The notes below the pieces were generated by a model. It was not told the origin of the DNA. It ran no database searches and was given only the letters and a program-made list of their open reading frames with translations. Shown piece by piece: positions 25,710 to 34,142 of a stretch of DNA of 62,589 bases. The first letter of the stretch is position 1, and every line of letters starts with the position of its first letter. Both the position numbers and the translations under genes were made by a program. Origin of the DNA: Ga0077536 sp943370145 (GTDB lineage Bacteria > Pseudomonadota > Gammaproteobacteria > Ga0077536); contig CALRPY020000024.1 in assembly GCA_943370145.1 (NCBI GenBank), positions 1-62,589 on the forward strand. The letters run 5' to 3'.

Positions 25710-26555
25710 ATGCCGCTGTGCTACCTCGACGGGGAATACCTGCCGCTGCACGAGGCCAGGGTGTCGGTGCTCGACCGCGGCTTCATCTTCGGTGATGGCG
25801 TCTACGAGGTCGTGCCGGTCTTCGCCGGCCGCCCGTTCCGGCTCGACGCGCACCTTGAACGCTTCGAACGCAGCCTCGCCGCCATCGGCATCACGCCACC
25901 GTTGTCGCGGGCGGCATGGACGACCCTGATCGAGCGCCTCGTCGCGCACCACGGCGGCGGTGAGCAGACCATCTACATGCAGATCACCCGGGGCGTCGCG
26001 CCGCGCAACCACCTGCCGCCGCCCGGCGTCGCGCCGACCGTGTTTGCGATGAGCAACCCGCTGGTGCCGGTCGACTGGGACAGCCCGGTGCGCGTCGTGC
26101 TGCGCGAGGACTTCCGCTGGACGCGCTGCGACATCAAGTCCATTTCCCTGCTCGCGAATGTGCTGCTGCGTCAGGAAGCCGCCGCCGCCGGCGCCCACGA
26201 AGTCATCCTCGTGCGTGATGGGCTCGTCACCGAGGGGGCGGCGAGCAACGTCTTCATCGTCAGTGATGGACGCATCCGCACGCCGCCGCTGTCGACCCAT
26301 CTCCTGCCCGGGGTCACGCGCGATCTGCTCATCGAGCTTCTCGCCGACGGCGCGGACGCGGTGGTCGAGGGCGACATCACGCGCGCGGATCTGCTTGCGG
26401 CGGACGAGGTCTGGCTCTGCAGTTCAGGCCGGGAGCTTGCGCCGGTCAGCGTGATTGACGATCAGCACATCGGCCCGACCTGCCCGGGACCGGTGTTCGC
26501 GCGCGTTGCCGCGCTTTACGCAACCTGCAAGCGCGGGTTTCGCGACGGCGCCTGA
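25710..26555 (+). CDS. dat: D-amino-acid transaminase (PLP fold-type IV)
   Basis: 281 residues, the length of DAAT/branched-chain aminotransferase-family proteins. The N terminus CYLDGEYLPLHEARVSVLDRGFIFGDGVYEVV is the class-IV signature; the PLP lysine is K143 in RCDIKSISLLANVLLRQEA, and ASNVFIV with THLLPGVTRDLL completes the cofactor site. It probably interconverts D-Ala and D-Glu, which fits its place right after dacA. A 4-amino-4-deoxychorismate lyase or BCAT role cannot be excluded by sequence alone, but the DIKS context favours D-amino acids. Confidence 0.85.
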   Translation: MPLCYLDGEYLPLHEARVSVLDRGFIFGDGVYEVVPVFAGRPFRLDAHLERFERSLAAIGITPPLSRAAWTTLIERLVAHHGGGEQTIYMQITRGVAPRNHLPPPGVAPTVFAMSNPLVPVDWDSPVRVVLREDFRWTRCDIKSISLLANVLLRQEAAAAGAHEVILVRDGLVTEGAASNVFIVSDGRIRTPPLSTHLLPGVTRDLLIELLADGADAVVEGDITRADLLAADEVWLCSSGRELAPVSVIDDQHIGPTCPGPVFARVAALYATCKRGFRDGA

Positions 26556-26574
26556 GCGCCGCCACGGGGCGCCG
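26546..26574. terminator. Possible bidirectional hairpin, dat / ABC permease
   Basis: CGGCGCC at 26546-26552 pairs with GGCGCCG at 26568-26574 across a 15-nt loop. It spans the dat stop and lies just before the stop of the convergent permease gene. No U-tract follows in either direction, so this is a tentative call. Confidence 0.3.
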
Positions 26575-26579
26575 GCAGT

Positions 26580-27362
26580 TCAGCTGCGGAGACCGACGCC
26601 GCGGTTCAGCAGCCACATGCTGACCGCGAACAGCAGCGCGCAGAACAGCCCGATCACCGCAAATGCAACGCCGATGTCGATGTCGCTGACACCGAGCATG
26701 CCGTGGCGGAACGCGTTGACCATGTACAGGATGGGATTGCCCAGGGACACCTGCTGCCAGAAGCGGGGCAGCATGTCGATGGAGTAGAACACCCCGCCGA
26801 GGTAGGTCAGCGGCGTGAGGATGAAGGTCGGCACGATCGAGATGTCGTCGAACTTCTTCGCGAACAGCGCATTGATGAAACCGGCGAGCGAGAACAGCGC
26901 CGCGGTGAGGAACACCACGGCAAGCGTCGTCAGCCACGATTGCACGTGCAGATCCGTGAAGCACAGCGCCGTCGCCGTGACCACGACGCCGACCACCACG
27001 CCGCGCGCGATGCCGCCGGCCACGAAGCCCAGCAGCACGAGCAGGTTCGGCATGGGCGCAACGAGGATTTCCTCGATGTGACGCTGGAATTTCGCACCGA
27101 AGAGCGACGACACGACGTTCGAATACGCGTTCGTGATCACCGACATCATGATCAGACCCGGCGCGATGTACTGCATGTAGTCGAAGCCGTGCATCTTGCC
27201 GATGCGGGGGCCGATCAGGTTGCCGAAGATGATGAAGTACAGCGCCATCGTGATGGCGGGTGGCAGGACCGTCTGCAGCCAGATCCGCATGAAGCGGCCG
27301 ATCTCCTTGCGGAGCAGCGTCGAGAACGCGATGAAGTAGGCGCGGTAGGGGATGGGGTGCAT
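26580..27362 (-). CDS. ABC-2 type transporter permease (YadH-like)
   Basis: 260 residues with six hydrophobic segments. ABC-2 family features include PRIGKMHGFDYMQYIAPGLIMMSVITNAYSN, the RHIEEILVAPMP coupling segment, and PLTYLGGVFYSIDMLPRFWQQV. It is the membrane partner of the ATPase immediately upstream (gap 18 nt) and most resembles E. coli YadH. The exported substrate cannot be read from sequence. Confidence 0.9.
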   Translation of the reverse strand: MHPIPYRAYFIAFSTLLRKEIGRFMRIWLQTVLPPAITMALYFIIFGNLIGPRIGKMHGFDYMQYIAPGLIMMSVITNAYSNVVSSLFGAKFQRHIEEILVAPMPNLLVLLGFVAGGIARGVVVGVVVTATALCFTDLHVQSWLTTLAVVFLTAALFSLAGFINALFAKKFDDISIVPTFILTPLTYLGGVFYSIDMLPRFWQQVSLGNPILYMVNAFRHGMLGVSDIDIGVAFAVIGLFCALLFAVSMWLLNRGVGLRS

Positions 27363-27380
27363 GTCCGGGTCCGGTCTTCG

Positions 27381-28316
27381 TCAATTGTCCGAGGCCGCCG
27401 CGCGACCGCCTTCCTGCACCATGCTGACGAACAGCTCTTCCAGCCGGTTCGCCTTGTTGCGCATGCTCACCACCGAGATCCCCTGCGTGGACAGGAAAGA
27501 GAACAGGTCGTTGAGGGTGTAACGTCGATCGACGACCGCTTCCAGTGTCGTCGGATCGAGCAGGCTGATCGCGAAGTCCGGGTGCCGGGGCGCAGCCGTC
27601 ACCGGCGCGCCGATGTCGAGCACGAAGGTCTCGGCGTGCAGCTTGGCGAGCAGGTCCTTCATCGACGTGTTCTCGACGATGCGCCCCCGGTCGATGATCG
27701 CGATGTTGCGGCACAGCCGCTCGGCTTCCTCGAGATAGTGCGTGGTCAGGATGACGGTCGTGCCCTCGCGGTTGAGCTCCGCCAGGAAATCCCACATCGA
27801 GCGACGGACCTCGATGTCGACGCCCGCGGTGGGCTCGTCGAGGATCAGCAGTCGCGGCTGGTGGACCAGCGCGCGGGCGATCATCAGGCGCCGTTTCATG
27901 CCGCCCGACAGCGTGCGCGAGCGATCGCGGCGCTTGTCCCACAGGGCGAGCTGGCGCAGGTACTTCTCGGCCCGTGTCATGGCCAGTGCACGCGGCAGGC
28001 CGTAGAAGCCCGCCTGGTTGACGACGATTTCCCACACGGTTTCGAACTGCGAGAAATTGAATTCCTGCGGTACCACGCCGAGCATGGCCTTCGCCGCCGG
28101 GAAATCATCGTCGATGTCGACGCCGTAGACGCTGATGCGGCCCGCCGACTTGTTGACCAGGGAGGTGATGATGCCGATGGTCGTCGACTTGCCGGCGCCG
28201 TTCGGCCCGAGCAGCGCGAAGAAGTCGCCGTCGGCGACTTCGAGGTCTATCCCCTTCAGAGCCTGGTGCCCATTGCCGTAGGTTTTGGTCAGGCCGCGCA
28301 GTTCGAGTGCATTCAT
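27381..28316 (-). CDS. ABC transporter ATP-binding protein (YadG-like)
   Basis: 311 residues. Walker A GPNGAGKSTTIG, Q-loop VVPQEFNF, signature LSGGMKRR, Walker B LLILDEPTAGVD and the switch histidine in TTHYLEEAE are all present. A ~75-residue C-terminal extension after the nucleotide-binding domain is usual for YadG/CcmA-type ABC-2 ATPases. It sits 48 nt downstream of the tandem cyclic-nucleotide-binding gene on the same strand. Confidence 0.93.
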   Translation of the reverse strand: MNALELRGLTKTYGNGHQALKGIDLEVADGDFFALLGPNGAGKSTTIGIITSLVNKSAGRISVYGVDIDDDFPAAKAMLGVVPQEFNFSQFETVWEIVVNQAGFYGLPRALAMTRAEKYLRQLALWDKRRDRSRTLSGGMKRRLMIARALVHQPRLLILDEPTAGVDIEVRRSMWDFLAELNREGTTVILTTHYLEEAERLCRNIAIIDRGRIVENTSMKDLLAKLHAETFVLDIGAPVTAAPRHPDFAISLLDPTTLEAVVDRRYTLNDLFSFLSTQGISVVSMRNKANRLEELFVSMVQEGGRAAASDN

Positions 28317-28364
28317 ATGGATTCAGTGCTGGAAAGCGGGGCGTCCATCGGCGGACACACTTTT

Positions 28365-29234
28365 CTACCAGGTGTTACCCCGGCCGATCACGTCGCTGAT
28401 TTTCCGGCGCTGCGCGTCGCCGACCGCCTGCAGCGCGAGCATCAGCTTGTTGTCGCGGTTCAGGATCAGCTGGAAGTAGCGCTTGGCCACGCGGACCAGC
28501 GTGGTCTGACCGTCGGCGCGCACGTTGGCGTTGCGCCTGCCGGAGCGCGTCGGCAGCAGGGCCTGCTCGCCGAAGTACTGCCCCCTGGTATGGCGCGCGA
28601 GGACGATGACCTTCCCGTCATCGTCCATCACGAACACCTCCACCGCGCCGTCGAGCACGATGTACATGTAATCGCCTTCCTCGGCCTCGCGCAGGATGAT
28701 GTCGCCGTCCTCGAAGGTCACCGTCTCGGTCCACTCGCCGACCCGCTCGAGATCGCGTGGTGACAGGCTGCGGAACAGGCGCACGCTGCGCAGGAGCATG
28801 CGCACGCGGTCCTGGTCCGATGCCTGCTCGAGCCGGCCGGACAGGCCGGGGTCGTCGGTATGGGCCAGGCCCTGCGCGACATTCTTCTTCGCAATCCTGA
28901 ACAGCGTGCACGCCGACAGCGCCCGGACCGTCGCGTTGCGCCGGCCGGCGGCGCCCGGCATCAGGGCCTGTTCACCGAAGAATTCCCCGGACTTGAGGGT
29001 CGCAATCGTGATTTCGCGGCCGTCCACCGCGGTGATGCGGACGTCCACCGTGCCCTCGAGCACGATGTACATCGAGTCGCCGATCTCGTTCTCGGCCATG
29101 ATGAGGGCGGACGGGGCGTAGCTGACGACACCGTTGTCGGGGGCGTCGACGATGCGTTGCAGTTCGTCCTGCGTGAGGGAGCCGAAGAGCGGCACCCGCC
29201 GCAGCAGATCGACGCTTGCAGGCAGCATTGTCAT
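28365..29234 (-). CDS. Tandem cyclic-nucleotide-binding-domain protein
   Basis: 289 residues from the ATG at 29234, which follows a GGGGGA Shine-Dalgarno; a TTG one codon upstream and an ATG two codons downstream are alternatives. Two CNB domains (about 15-125 and 150-265) each carry a phosphate-binding-cassette-like segment: FGEQALMPGAAGRRNATVRA and FGEQALLPTRSGRRNANVRA. The arginine that contacts the cyclic phosphate occurs as GRRNA in both. No HTH, kinase or transmembrane domain is present, so it looks like a stand-alone sensor acting by protein contact. It is 47 nt downstream of an unknown gene and upstream of an ABC transporter. Confidence 0.88.
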   Translation of the reverse strand: MTMLPASVDLLRRVPLFGSLTQDELQRIVDAPDNGVVSYAPSALIMAENEIGDSMYIVLEGTVDVRITAVDGREITIATLKSGEFFGEQALMPGAAGRRNATVRALSACTLFRIAKKNVAQGLAHTDDPGLSGRLEQASDQDRVRMLLRSVRLFRSLSPRDLERVGEWTETVTFEDGDIILREAEEGDYMYIVLDGAVEVFVMDDDGKVIVLARHTRGQYFGEQALLPTRSGRRNANVRADGQTTLVRVAKRYFQLILNRDNKLMLALQAVGDAQRRKISDVIGRGNTW

Positions 29235-29284
29235 CAAGAATTCCCCCGGCGGCGAACCGGTGGGAGTTTACAGTGCCGGCAGGG

Positions 29285-30433
29285 CTACCGGAACAACCAG
29301 TTCGCGAGCCTGCGGAGCAGGCCGGGCGGTGGTCCGGTCTCCGCGGGCGCGGCCACCGGCAGCAGGCGATCGACGGCGGCGATCGCAATCGCTTCCGCCT
29401 CCTCGCGGATGGATTCGACGGACATTTCGAACTCGCGCTCGGCATTCGCCATCACGCGCTTGAGAATCAGGCGGTTCTCCGCCTTGCAGGCGCGGAACAG
29501 GCCCCTGATCTCGGCGCGGATGTGGTGCGCGATCGCGGCCTGGTTCAGGGTCATCGAACGGCGCTTGAACACGCCGTAGATCTGCTGGCGTCCATAATAG
29601 GAATAGAAGGACACGACCTGGATCAGCAGGTTGCGCGCCGCGAGCAGCATGATGCCGTCGATGTGGCTGGCCACGTAGGGATTGCCGACCGCGGCGAAGA
29701 TGCAGTTGACGATGCGGATGAGGTCGTTGGCCGGCACGAACATGACTTCGGCACCGACGAGAAAAATCCCGTCGATGGTGGGCTGTACCGAGCGCATTTT
29801 CTGTTCGAGCATGTGCAGGGTCCGCACCGCTTCCCCGACCTCGTGGATCAGGTTCATGCCGAGGATTGCCGTCACGCAGTCATAGCGTTCGCGCGCCTCG
29901 AGCAGGATGTCGTTCAGTTCGCGCAGTTCCTCCGCGCTGTAAGCGCTGCCGGGGTTCTCGTAGAGATAGTGGCTGGCGTGGCCCAGGGCGGCGTGCACCT
30001 GGGCCTGGTAGTCCTCGAGAATCCGCACCTCGTCGCGGGTCAGGCGCGCGACCTCGGCCTGCCGCTCGTAGTTCGCGAACAGCTGGTAGGCCGGGGAATA
30101 GCCATTCAGCAGATCGTGCAGCGCCGAGTAGCTGCCGATCGCCTCGGCGAAGATGAAGCGTTTGCGCAGGTCCGCGTGTTCAGGCACGTACTGCGGAGCG
30201 CGTGCGGCACGGACCGCCTCTGCGGCCGGCGGCGGACGCTCCACCTCGACGAGGCGCACGGTGCGGTCGAACAGCTCCTGGGTGCGGTCGTGGCACGGCG
30301 CGACGACCTCGATGCGTTCCTCGCGGCACACGCGGGCGAGTACCGACAGATCAAGCGTCGAGTCCTGCGCCGCTTCGGCGAGCGGGCCCGTCGGCTGCTG
30401 CGGGACCGGGTTCTGCAGTGCGAGGGCGTGCAT
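29285..30433 (-). CDS. Conserved-looking protein of unknown function (382 aa)
   Basis: I do not recognise this family. From the ATG at 30433 it is 382 residues; the frame stays open to 30544, but the extra N-terminal residues are Arg/Pro-rich and would enter the sixA promoter region. It is mostly helical: a central block rich in Glu/Arg/Leu (QAEVARLTRDEVRILEDYQA, SAEELRELNDILLEARERYD), a more hydrophobic stretch with FLVGAEVMFVPANDLIRIVN and IDGIMLLAARNLLIQVVSFY, and a Pro-rich linker ending PPPGLLRRLANWLFR, a possible amphipathic membrane anchor. It leads a four-gene run with the CNB protein and ABC transporter. Confidence 0.75.
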   Translation of the reverse strand: MHALALQNPVPQQPTGPLAEAAQDSTLDLSVLARVCREERIEVVAPCHDRTQELFDRTVRLVEVERPPPAAEAVRAARAPQYVPEHADLRKRFIFAEAIGSYSALHDLLNGYSPAYQLFANYERQAEVARLTRDEVRILEDYQAQVHAALGHASHYLYENPGSAYSAEELRELNDILLEARERYDCVTAILGMNLIHEVGEAVRTLHMLEQKMRSVQPTIDGIFLVGAEVMFVPANDLIRIVNCIFAAVGNPYVASHIDGIMLLAARNLLIQVVSFYSYYGRQQIYGVFKRRSMTLNQAAIAHHIRAEIRGLFRACKAENRLILKRVMANAEREFEMSVESIREEAEAIAIAAVDRLLPVAAPAETGPPPGLLRRLANWLFR

Positions 30434-30566
30434 GGAGCCTGGGCGATGATCCTGTCGTTCACCGCCACGGGGCGTGCGGCGGGTCGATTCCTTATAGCGG
30501 CGGCGCGGGCGGGCGCCCAACCCGGTCCGCTGGAGCTGCGACACAATTCACGCTTAAATTGGCGGC

Positions 30567-31085
30567 ATGGAAAGTCCCAAGCTCATCGTGATGCGTCACG
30601 CGAAGACGAACCTGACGTCGCCTACCGGCGACGATTTCAGCCGCGCACTGACTCCCCGCGGCAGCGCGGATGCGCTGGCAATCGGCGAATGGCTGCACGC
30701 GCAGTGTCCGGCCATCGCATGCATCGTCAGTTCGACGGCGCTGCGCACCCGGCAGACGGTCGCGGCGCTCAGCGTGGCCTGGGGCGATTCACCGCCAGCG
30801 ACGTCCTGGGAACCGAAGCTCTATCTCGCCGATCTGGCGACGCTGCTGGACGTGGTGGCAGCGGAGTTCAGGCACACGACGCTCCTCGTCGGCCACAATC
30901 CCGGGCTCGAGGACCTCGTGCGCTACCTGGTGCATGATGTCGATCGCCTGGTCGGCCTGCCGAAGCTGATGCCGACCAGTGCGCTGTACGTGCTTGAACT
31001 GCCGCGGCGGCGTGGCACGCCCCACCAGGGCAGTGCCTCGCTGCTCAGTCACATGCGGCCGAAGCTGCTGGCTGCCGGCGACTGA
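30567..31085 (+). CDS. sixA: SixA-type phosphohistidine phosphatase
   Basis: 172 residues, histidine-phosphatase superfamily. The catalytic RHG-type motif is MRHAKTNL with H11; the second histidine is H110 in LLVGHNPGLEDL; RTRQTVAAL holds a conserved arginine. In E. coli SixA removes phosphate from histidine in phosphotransfer (PTS NPr/ArcB) proteins. A TTAAAT box only 7 nt before the ATG and no clear Shine-Dalgarno suggest the message may be leaderless. Confidence 0.88.
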   Translation: MESPKLIVMRHAKTNLTSPTGDDFSRALTPRGSADALAIGEWLHAQCPAIACIVSSTALRTRQTVAALSVAWGDSPPATSWEPKLYLADLATLLDVVAAEFRHTTLLVGHNPGLEDLVRYLVHDVDRLVGLPKLMPTSALYVLELPRRRGTPHQGSASLLSHMRPKLLAAGD

Positions 31086-31106
31086 GCGACGACCAGGGCA
31101 ACGTGG

Positions 31107-31253
31107 TCAGAGAAACAGGACCACGGGAAACACGAGCACGGCGATCACGTACACCAGCCACTCCAGGTTGCGCTCGGCCAACCATCCGGTGAAGTGCAGG
31201 ATCAGCACCGTGATGGCGACGAGATAGAACAACCCGAACAGAATATTTTCCAT
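31107..31253 (-). CDS. Small hydrophobic membrane protein, 48 aa
   Basis: ATG at 31253, GGAG 9 nt upstream, 48 residues ending with TGA at 31107. The protein is MENILFGLFYLVAITVLILH, a short polar turn (TGWLAERNLE), then WLVYVIAVLVFPVVLFL, i.e. two predicted membrane helices in a hairpin. I do not recognise a family. It lies antisense between sixA and the YqeC homologue. The clean hydrophobic pattern and Shine-Dalgarno support a real gene; a chance frame is possible. Confidence 0.55.
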   Translation of the reverse strand: MENILFGLFYLVAITVLILHFTGWLAERNLEWLVYVIAVLVFPVVLFL

Positions 31254-31354
31254 GCATCAATGCTCCGCGAAAAAGCCCCGCGATTCTACGGCTGATTGTG
31301 TCGGCCGGCACCTGTCCCCGCTTGAATCGCTCCTGGCCTGTCGCGGGAGGCCTG

Positions 31355-32116
31355 ATGCGCACTGAAGACCTCGCCGACGTCCTTGCCGCCCGCCACGGTG
31401 TCGTGTGCCTGGTCGGTGCCGGTGGCAAGAAGAGCACGATTTACCAGCTCGCGCGCCGCTGCAGCGGTCGTGTCGGCATCACGGCCACCGCGCATATCGA
31501 ACCTTTTCCGCGCGAGTACGCGCGCGGCGCGGTGGTCCGTGAGGACGACATCGTGGCCCACGTCCGCGCAGCGGCATCGACGCAACGCCGACTCGCCTTC
31601 GCCAAACCCTGCCCGAATCCCGGACGCCTGCTCGGCGTCGCAATCGAGGAACTCGATGAAATCTGGCGAGCGGCGGGCTTCGACTTGTGCCTGGTGAAGG
31701 CAGACGGCGCGCGCGGACGGATCCTGAAGGCGCCCGCCGCGCACGAACCGGCGATCCCGACCTTTGCCACGACGGTGATCCCGGTCGTGTCCGCCCGCGC
31801 CCTCGGCCAGCCCGTCACCGACCGGATTGCCCATCGGCCGGCGCTGGTCGCGGCCGTGTGCGGACTCGCCGCGGACCAGGCCTTCGGGCCCGAACATCTC
31901 GCCCGGCTGCTCGCAAGCCCCGAGGGTTCACTGCGGGGCGTCGGCGCCACGGCCACCGTCGTGCCTGTCATCAACATGGTCGACGACGATGAGCTCGCGG
32001 CACTGGCCCGCAGGGCGGCGCTCGAGGCCCTGGCGCTGACCGACCGCTTCGATCGCGTGCTGCTCGCGTCGATGCGGCGCGAGCAGCCGATCGTCGGCGT
32101 TGTCCGTCGCGCGTGA
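31355..32116 (+). CDS. YqeC-like putative selenium-dependent hydroxylase accessory protein
   Basis: 253 residues from the ATG at 31355, preceded by GGGAGG 5 nt away. A P-loop-like motif lies near the N terminus (CLVGAGGKKSTIYQLA, residues 18-33). The DLCLVKADGARGRILKAPAAHEPAIP block, with the strictly conserved ADGA, is diagnostic of the YqeC family; the C-terminal part carries VVPVINMVDDDEL. Members are linked by genome context to selenium-dependent molybdenum hydroxylases. No such enzyme gene is visible here, so the role in this organism is open. Confidence 0.8.
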   Translation: MRTEDLADVLAARHGVVCLVGAGGKKSTIYQLARRCSGRVGITATAHIEPFPREYARGAVVREDDIVAHVRAAASTQRRLAFAKPCPNPGRLLGVAIEELDEIWRAAGFDLCLVKADGARGRILKAPAAHEPAIPTFATTVIPVVSARALGQPVTDRIAHRPALVAAVCGLAADQAFGPEHLARLLASPEGSLRGVGATATVVPVINMVDDDELAALARRAALEALALTDRFDRVLLASMRREQPIVGVVRRA

Positions 32117-32198
32117 CGCGACGACAGCCGGCGCCGCTTTTCCGTACACTGGCGCAGACGCTTGAATCGACGCGGCGGCGGCCGCATATCGGGTAGCC

Positions 32199-32468
32199 AT
32201 GAGCGAACAGAAAGAATCCGCACTGCAGTTCCCCTGTGACTTCCCGCTGAAGATCATGGGACGGGCGAGCCCGGGTTTTGATGAACTGGTGGTCGGGATC
32301 GTGCTGCGTCACGTTGGCGAGGTGCGCGAGGGCGCGATCAGCCTGCGCGCCAGCAGCAACGGCAACTACCTGTCGGTCACCGTCACCGTGCAGGCGCAGA
32401 GCCAGGCTCAGCTCGACAATCTCTACCGCGAACTGTCAGGCCACGAACACGTCCTGATGGTGCTTTGA
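32199..32468 (+). CDS. ybeD: DUF493 / YbeD family protein
   Basis: 89 residues with FPCDFPLKIMGR and SLRASSNGNYLSVTVTVQAQSQAQLDNLYREL, the ferredoxin-like, ACT-resembling DUF493 fold. It is a small cytoplasmic protein usually encoded next to dacA/lipB, as here. Molecular function is not established. Its stop overlaps an in-frame TTG upstream of lipB. Confidence 0.92.
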   Translation: MSEQKESALQFPCDFPLKIMGRASPGFDELVVGIVLRHVGEVREGAISLRASSNGNYLSVTVTVQAQSQAQLDNLYRELSGHEHVLMVL

Positions 32469-32473
32469 ACGCG

Positions 32474-33178
32474 ATGATCGCCACCAGTCCAGCCGGGCTC
32501 GTCGTGCGCTCGCTGGGCCGCGTGCCCTACGTCGAGACCTGGGAACGCATGAAGGCCTTCGTCGACCATCGCGACGCCGCGACGCCCGACGAACTGTGGC
32601 TGCTCGAACACGACGCCGTCTATACCCTGGGGCTCGCGGGGGATCCCCGCCACCTGCTGAATCCGGCTGGCACGCCGGTCGTGAAGACCGACCGCGGCGG
32701 CCAGGTGACCTGGCACGGCCCGGGGCAACTGGTGGCCTATGTCCTGCTCGACATGAAGCGCCGGGGGCTCGGCCCGCGCGAACTCGTACGCCTGCTCGAG
32801 GAAGCCGTCATCCGCACGCTCGCCCCGCTGGGCATCGTCGCGGCGCGGCGGGCGGGCGCGCCCGGCGTCTACGTCGGGCCGGCCAAGGTCGCGTCACTGG
32901 GCCTGCGCATCCGGCGCGGCTGTTCGTACCACGGCCTCGCGCTGAACGTCGCGCCCGATCTCTCTGCCTTTCGTGGCATCAATCCCTGTGGCTACGCGGG
33001 GCTCGCGGTGACCAGCCTGGCCGAGCTCGGCGTATCACGGGGACTGTCCGATGTCGCGAGCGAACTGGCGCAGGCGCTGGCGACGCTGCTGGATGCCGGC
33101 GCGACCGCTGCTGCAATCGCCGCGCGCGAGGCCGATAATGCCGCTACACCCATCGAACGCCCGCTGGAGCATTCCTGA
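32474..33178 (+). CDS. lipB: Octanoyl-[acyl-carrier protein] transferase LipB
   Basis: 234 residues from the ATG at 32474 (a TTG three codons upstream overlaps ybeD). Family motifs: TDRGGQVTWHGPGQLVAYVL, catalytic lysine K138 in GPAKVASLGLRI, and catalytic cysteine C172 in FRGINPCGYAGLAVTSL. It moves octanoate from ACP to lipoyl domains, the step before LipA. It ends one base before lipA. Confidence 0.96.
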   Translation: MIATSPAGLVVRSLGRVPYVETWERMKAFVDHRDAATPDELWLLEHDAVYTLGLAGDPRHLLNPAGTPVVKTDRGGQVTWHGPGQLVAYVLLDMKRRGLGPRELVRLLEEAVIRTLAPLGIVAARRAGAPGVYVGPAKVASLGLRIRRGCSYHGLALNVAPDLSAFRGINPCGYAGLAVTSLAELGVSRGLSDVASELAQALATLLDAGATAAAIAAREADNAATPIERPLEHS

Positions 33179-33179
33179 G

Positions 33180-34130
33180 ATGACAGACTCGACGATCACC
33201 CGCGCGCAGCGCGGCGCGAGCAAGGTGGCGAAGATCCCGGTGAAGGTCGAGCCGACCGTCGGCCCGCTGCCGCGCAAGCCGGCGTGGATCCGGGCGAAGG
33301 CGCCCACCGATCCCCGCGTCGTCGCCCTCAAGCAACTGCTGCGCGAGAAGTCGCTGCACACGGTGTGCGAGGAGGCCTCGTGCCCCAATCTCGGCGAATG
33401 CTTCGCGCACGGCACCGCGACCTTCATGATCATGGGCGCGCTGTGCACGCGCCGCTGCCCGTTCTGCGACGTCGCCCACGGCAAGCCGCTGCCGCTCGAC
33501 CCGGATGAACCGGCGCACGTCGCCGAGGCCGTCGTCACGATGGGCTTACGCTACGTCGTGATCACCTCGGTAGACCGCGACGACCTGCGTGATGGCGGCG
33601 CCGCCCATTTCGCCGAGTGCATCAAGGCCGTGCGCGCGGCGTCGCCGGCAACGCGCATCGAGATCCTGGTGCCCGACTTCCGCGGTCGCATGGAGCGCGC
33701 GCTCGAGGCGCTCGCGCTCGCGCCGCCGGACGTCTTCAATCACAACCTCGAAACGGTGCCGCGTCTCTACCTGCAGGCGCGCCCCGGCTCGGATTACCAG
33801 TGGTCGCTGGACCTCATCCGCCGCTTCAAGGCGGCGTTCCCGGCGATCCCGACCAAATCCGGCCTGATGCTCGGGCTCGGCGAGGAGATCCCGGAGGTCG
33901 AGGCGGTACTGCGCGATCTGCGCGCGCACGGCTGCGACATGATCACCATCGGCCAGTACCTGCAGCCGAGCCGGTCACACCTGCCCGTGGTGCGCTATGT
34001 GGATCCGGCGGAGTTCGTCGCGCTGGCCGACTACGGCCGCGGCCTCGGCTTCGACAATGTCGCAAGCGGGCCGATGGTGCGCTCGTCCTATCACGCGGAT
34101 CGCCAGGCGGCGGGGGAGACCATCGCCTGA
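33180..34130 (+). CDS. lipA: Lipoyl synthase LipA
   Basis: 316 residues from the ATG at 33180. A radical-SAM enzyme with both iron-sulfur sites: auxiliary-cluster cysteines C63, C68 and C74 (CEEASCPNLGEC) and the SAM-cluster CxxxCxxC at C89, C93 and C96 (CTRRCPFC). VTSVDRDDLRDGGAAHFAECI and MITIGQYLQPSRSHLPV are also typical. It inserts two sulfurs into octanoyl-protein. Confidence 0.97.
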   Translation: MTDSTITRAQRGASKVAKIPVKVEPTVGPLPRKPAWIRAKAPTDPRVVALKQLLREKSLHTVCEEASCPNLGECFAHGTATFMIMGALCTRRCPFCDVAHGKPLPLDPDEPAHVAEAVVTMGLRYVVITSVDRDDLRDGGAAHFAECIKAVRAASPATRIEILVPDFRGRMERALEALALAPPDVFNHNLETVPRLYLQARPGSDYQWSLDLIRRFKAAFPAIPTKSGLMLGLGEEIPEVEAVLRDLRAHGCDMITIGQYLQPSRSHLPVVRYVDPAEFVALADYGRGLGFDNVASGPMVRSSYHADRQAAGETIA

Positions 34131-34142
34131 CGACCACCGCGC

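Noticed and set aside
26703..30937. Plus-strand long frames over the ABC/CNB/unknown genes
   Set aside because: The minus-strand frames carry Walker, CNB and ABC-2 motifs; the plus frames show only low-complexity Arg/His/Asp-rich sequence.
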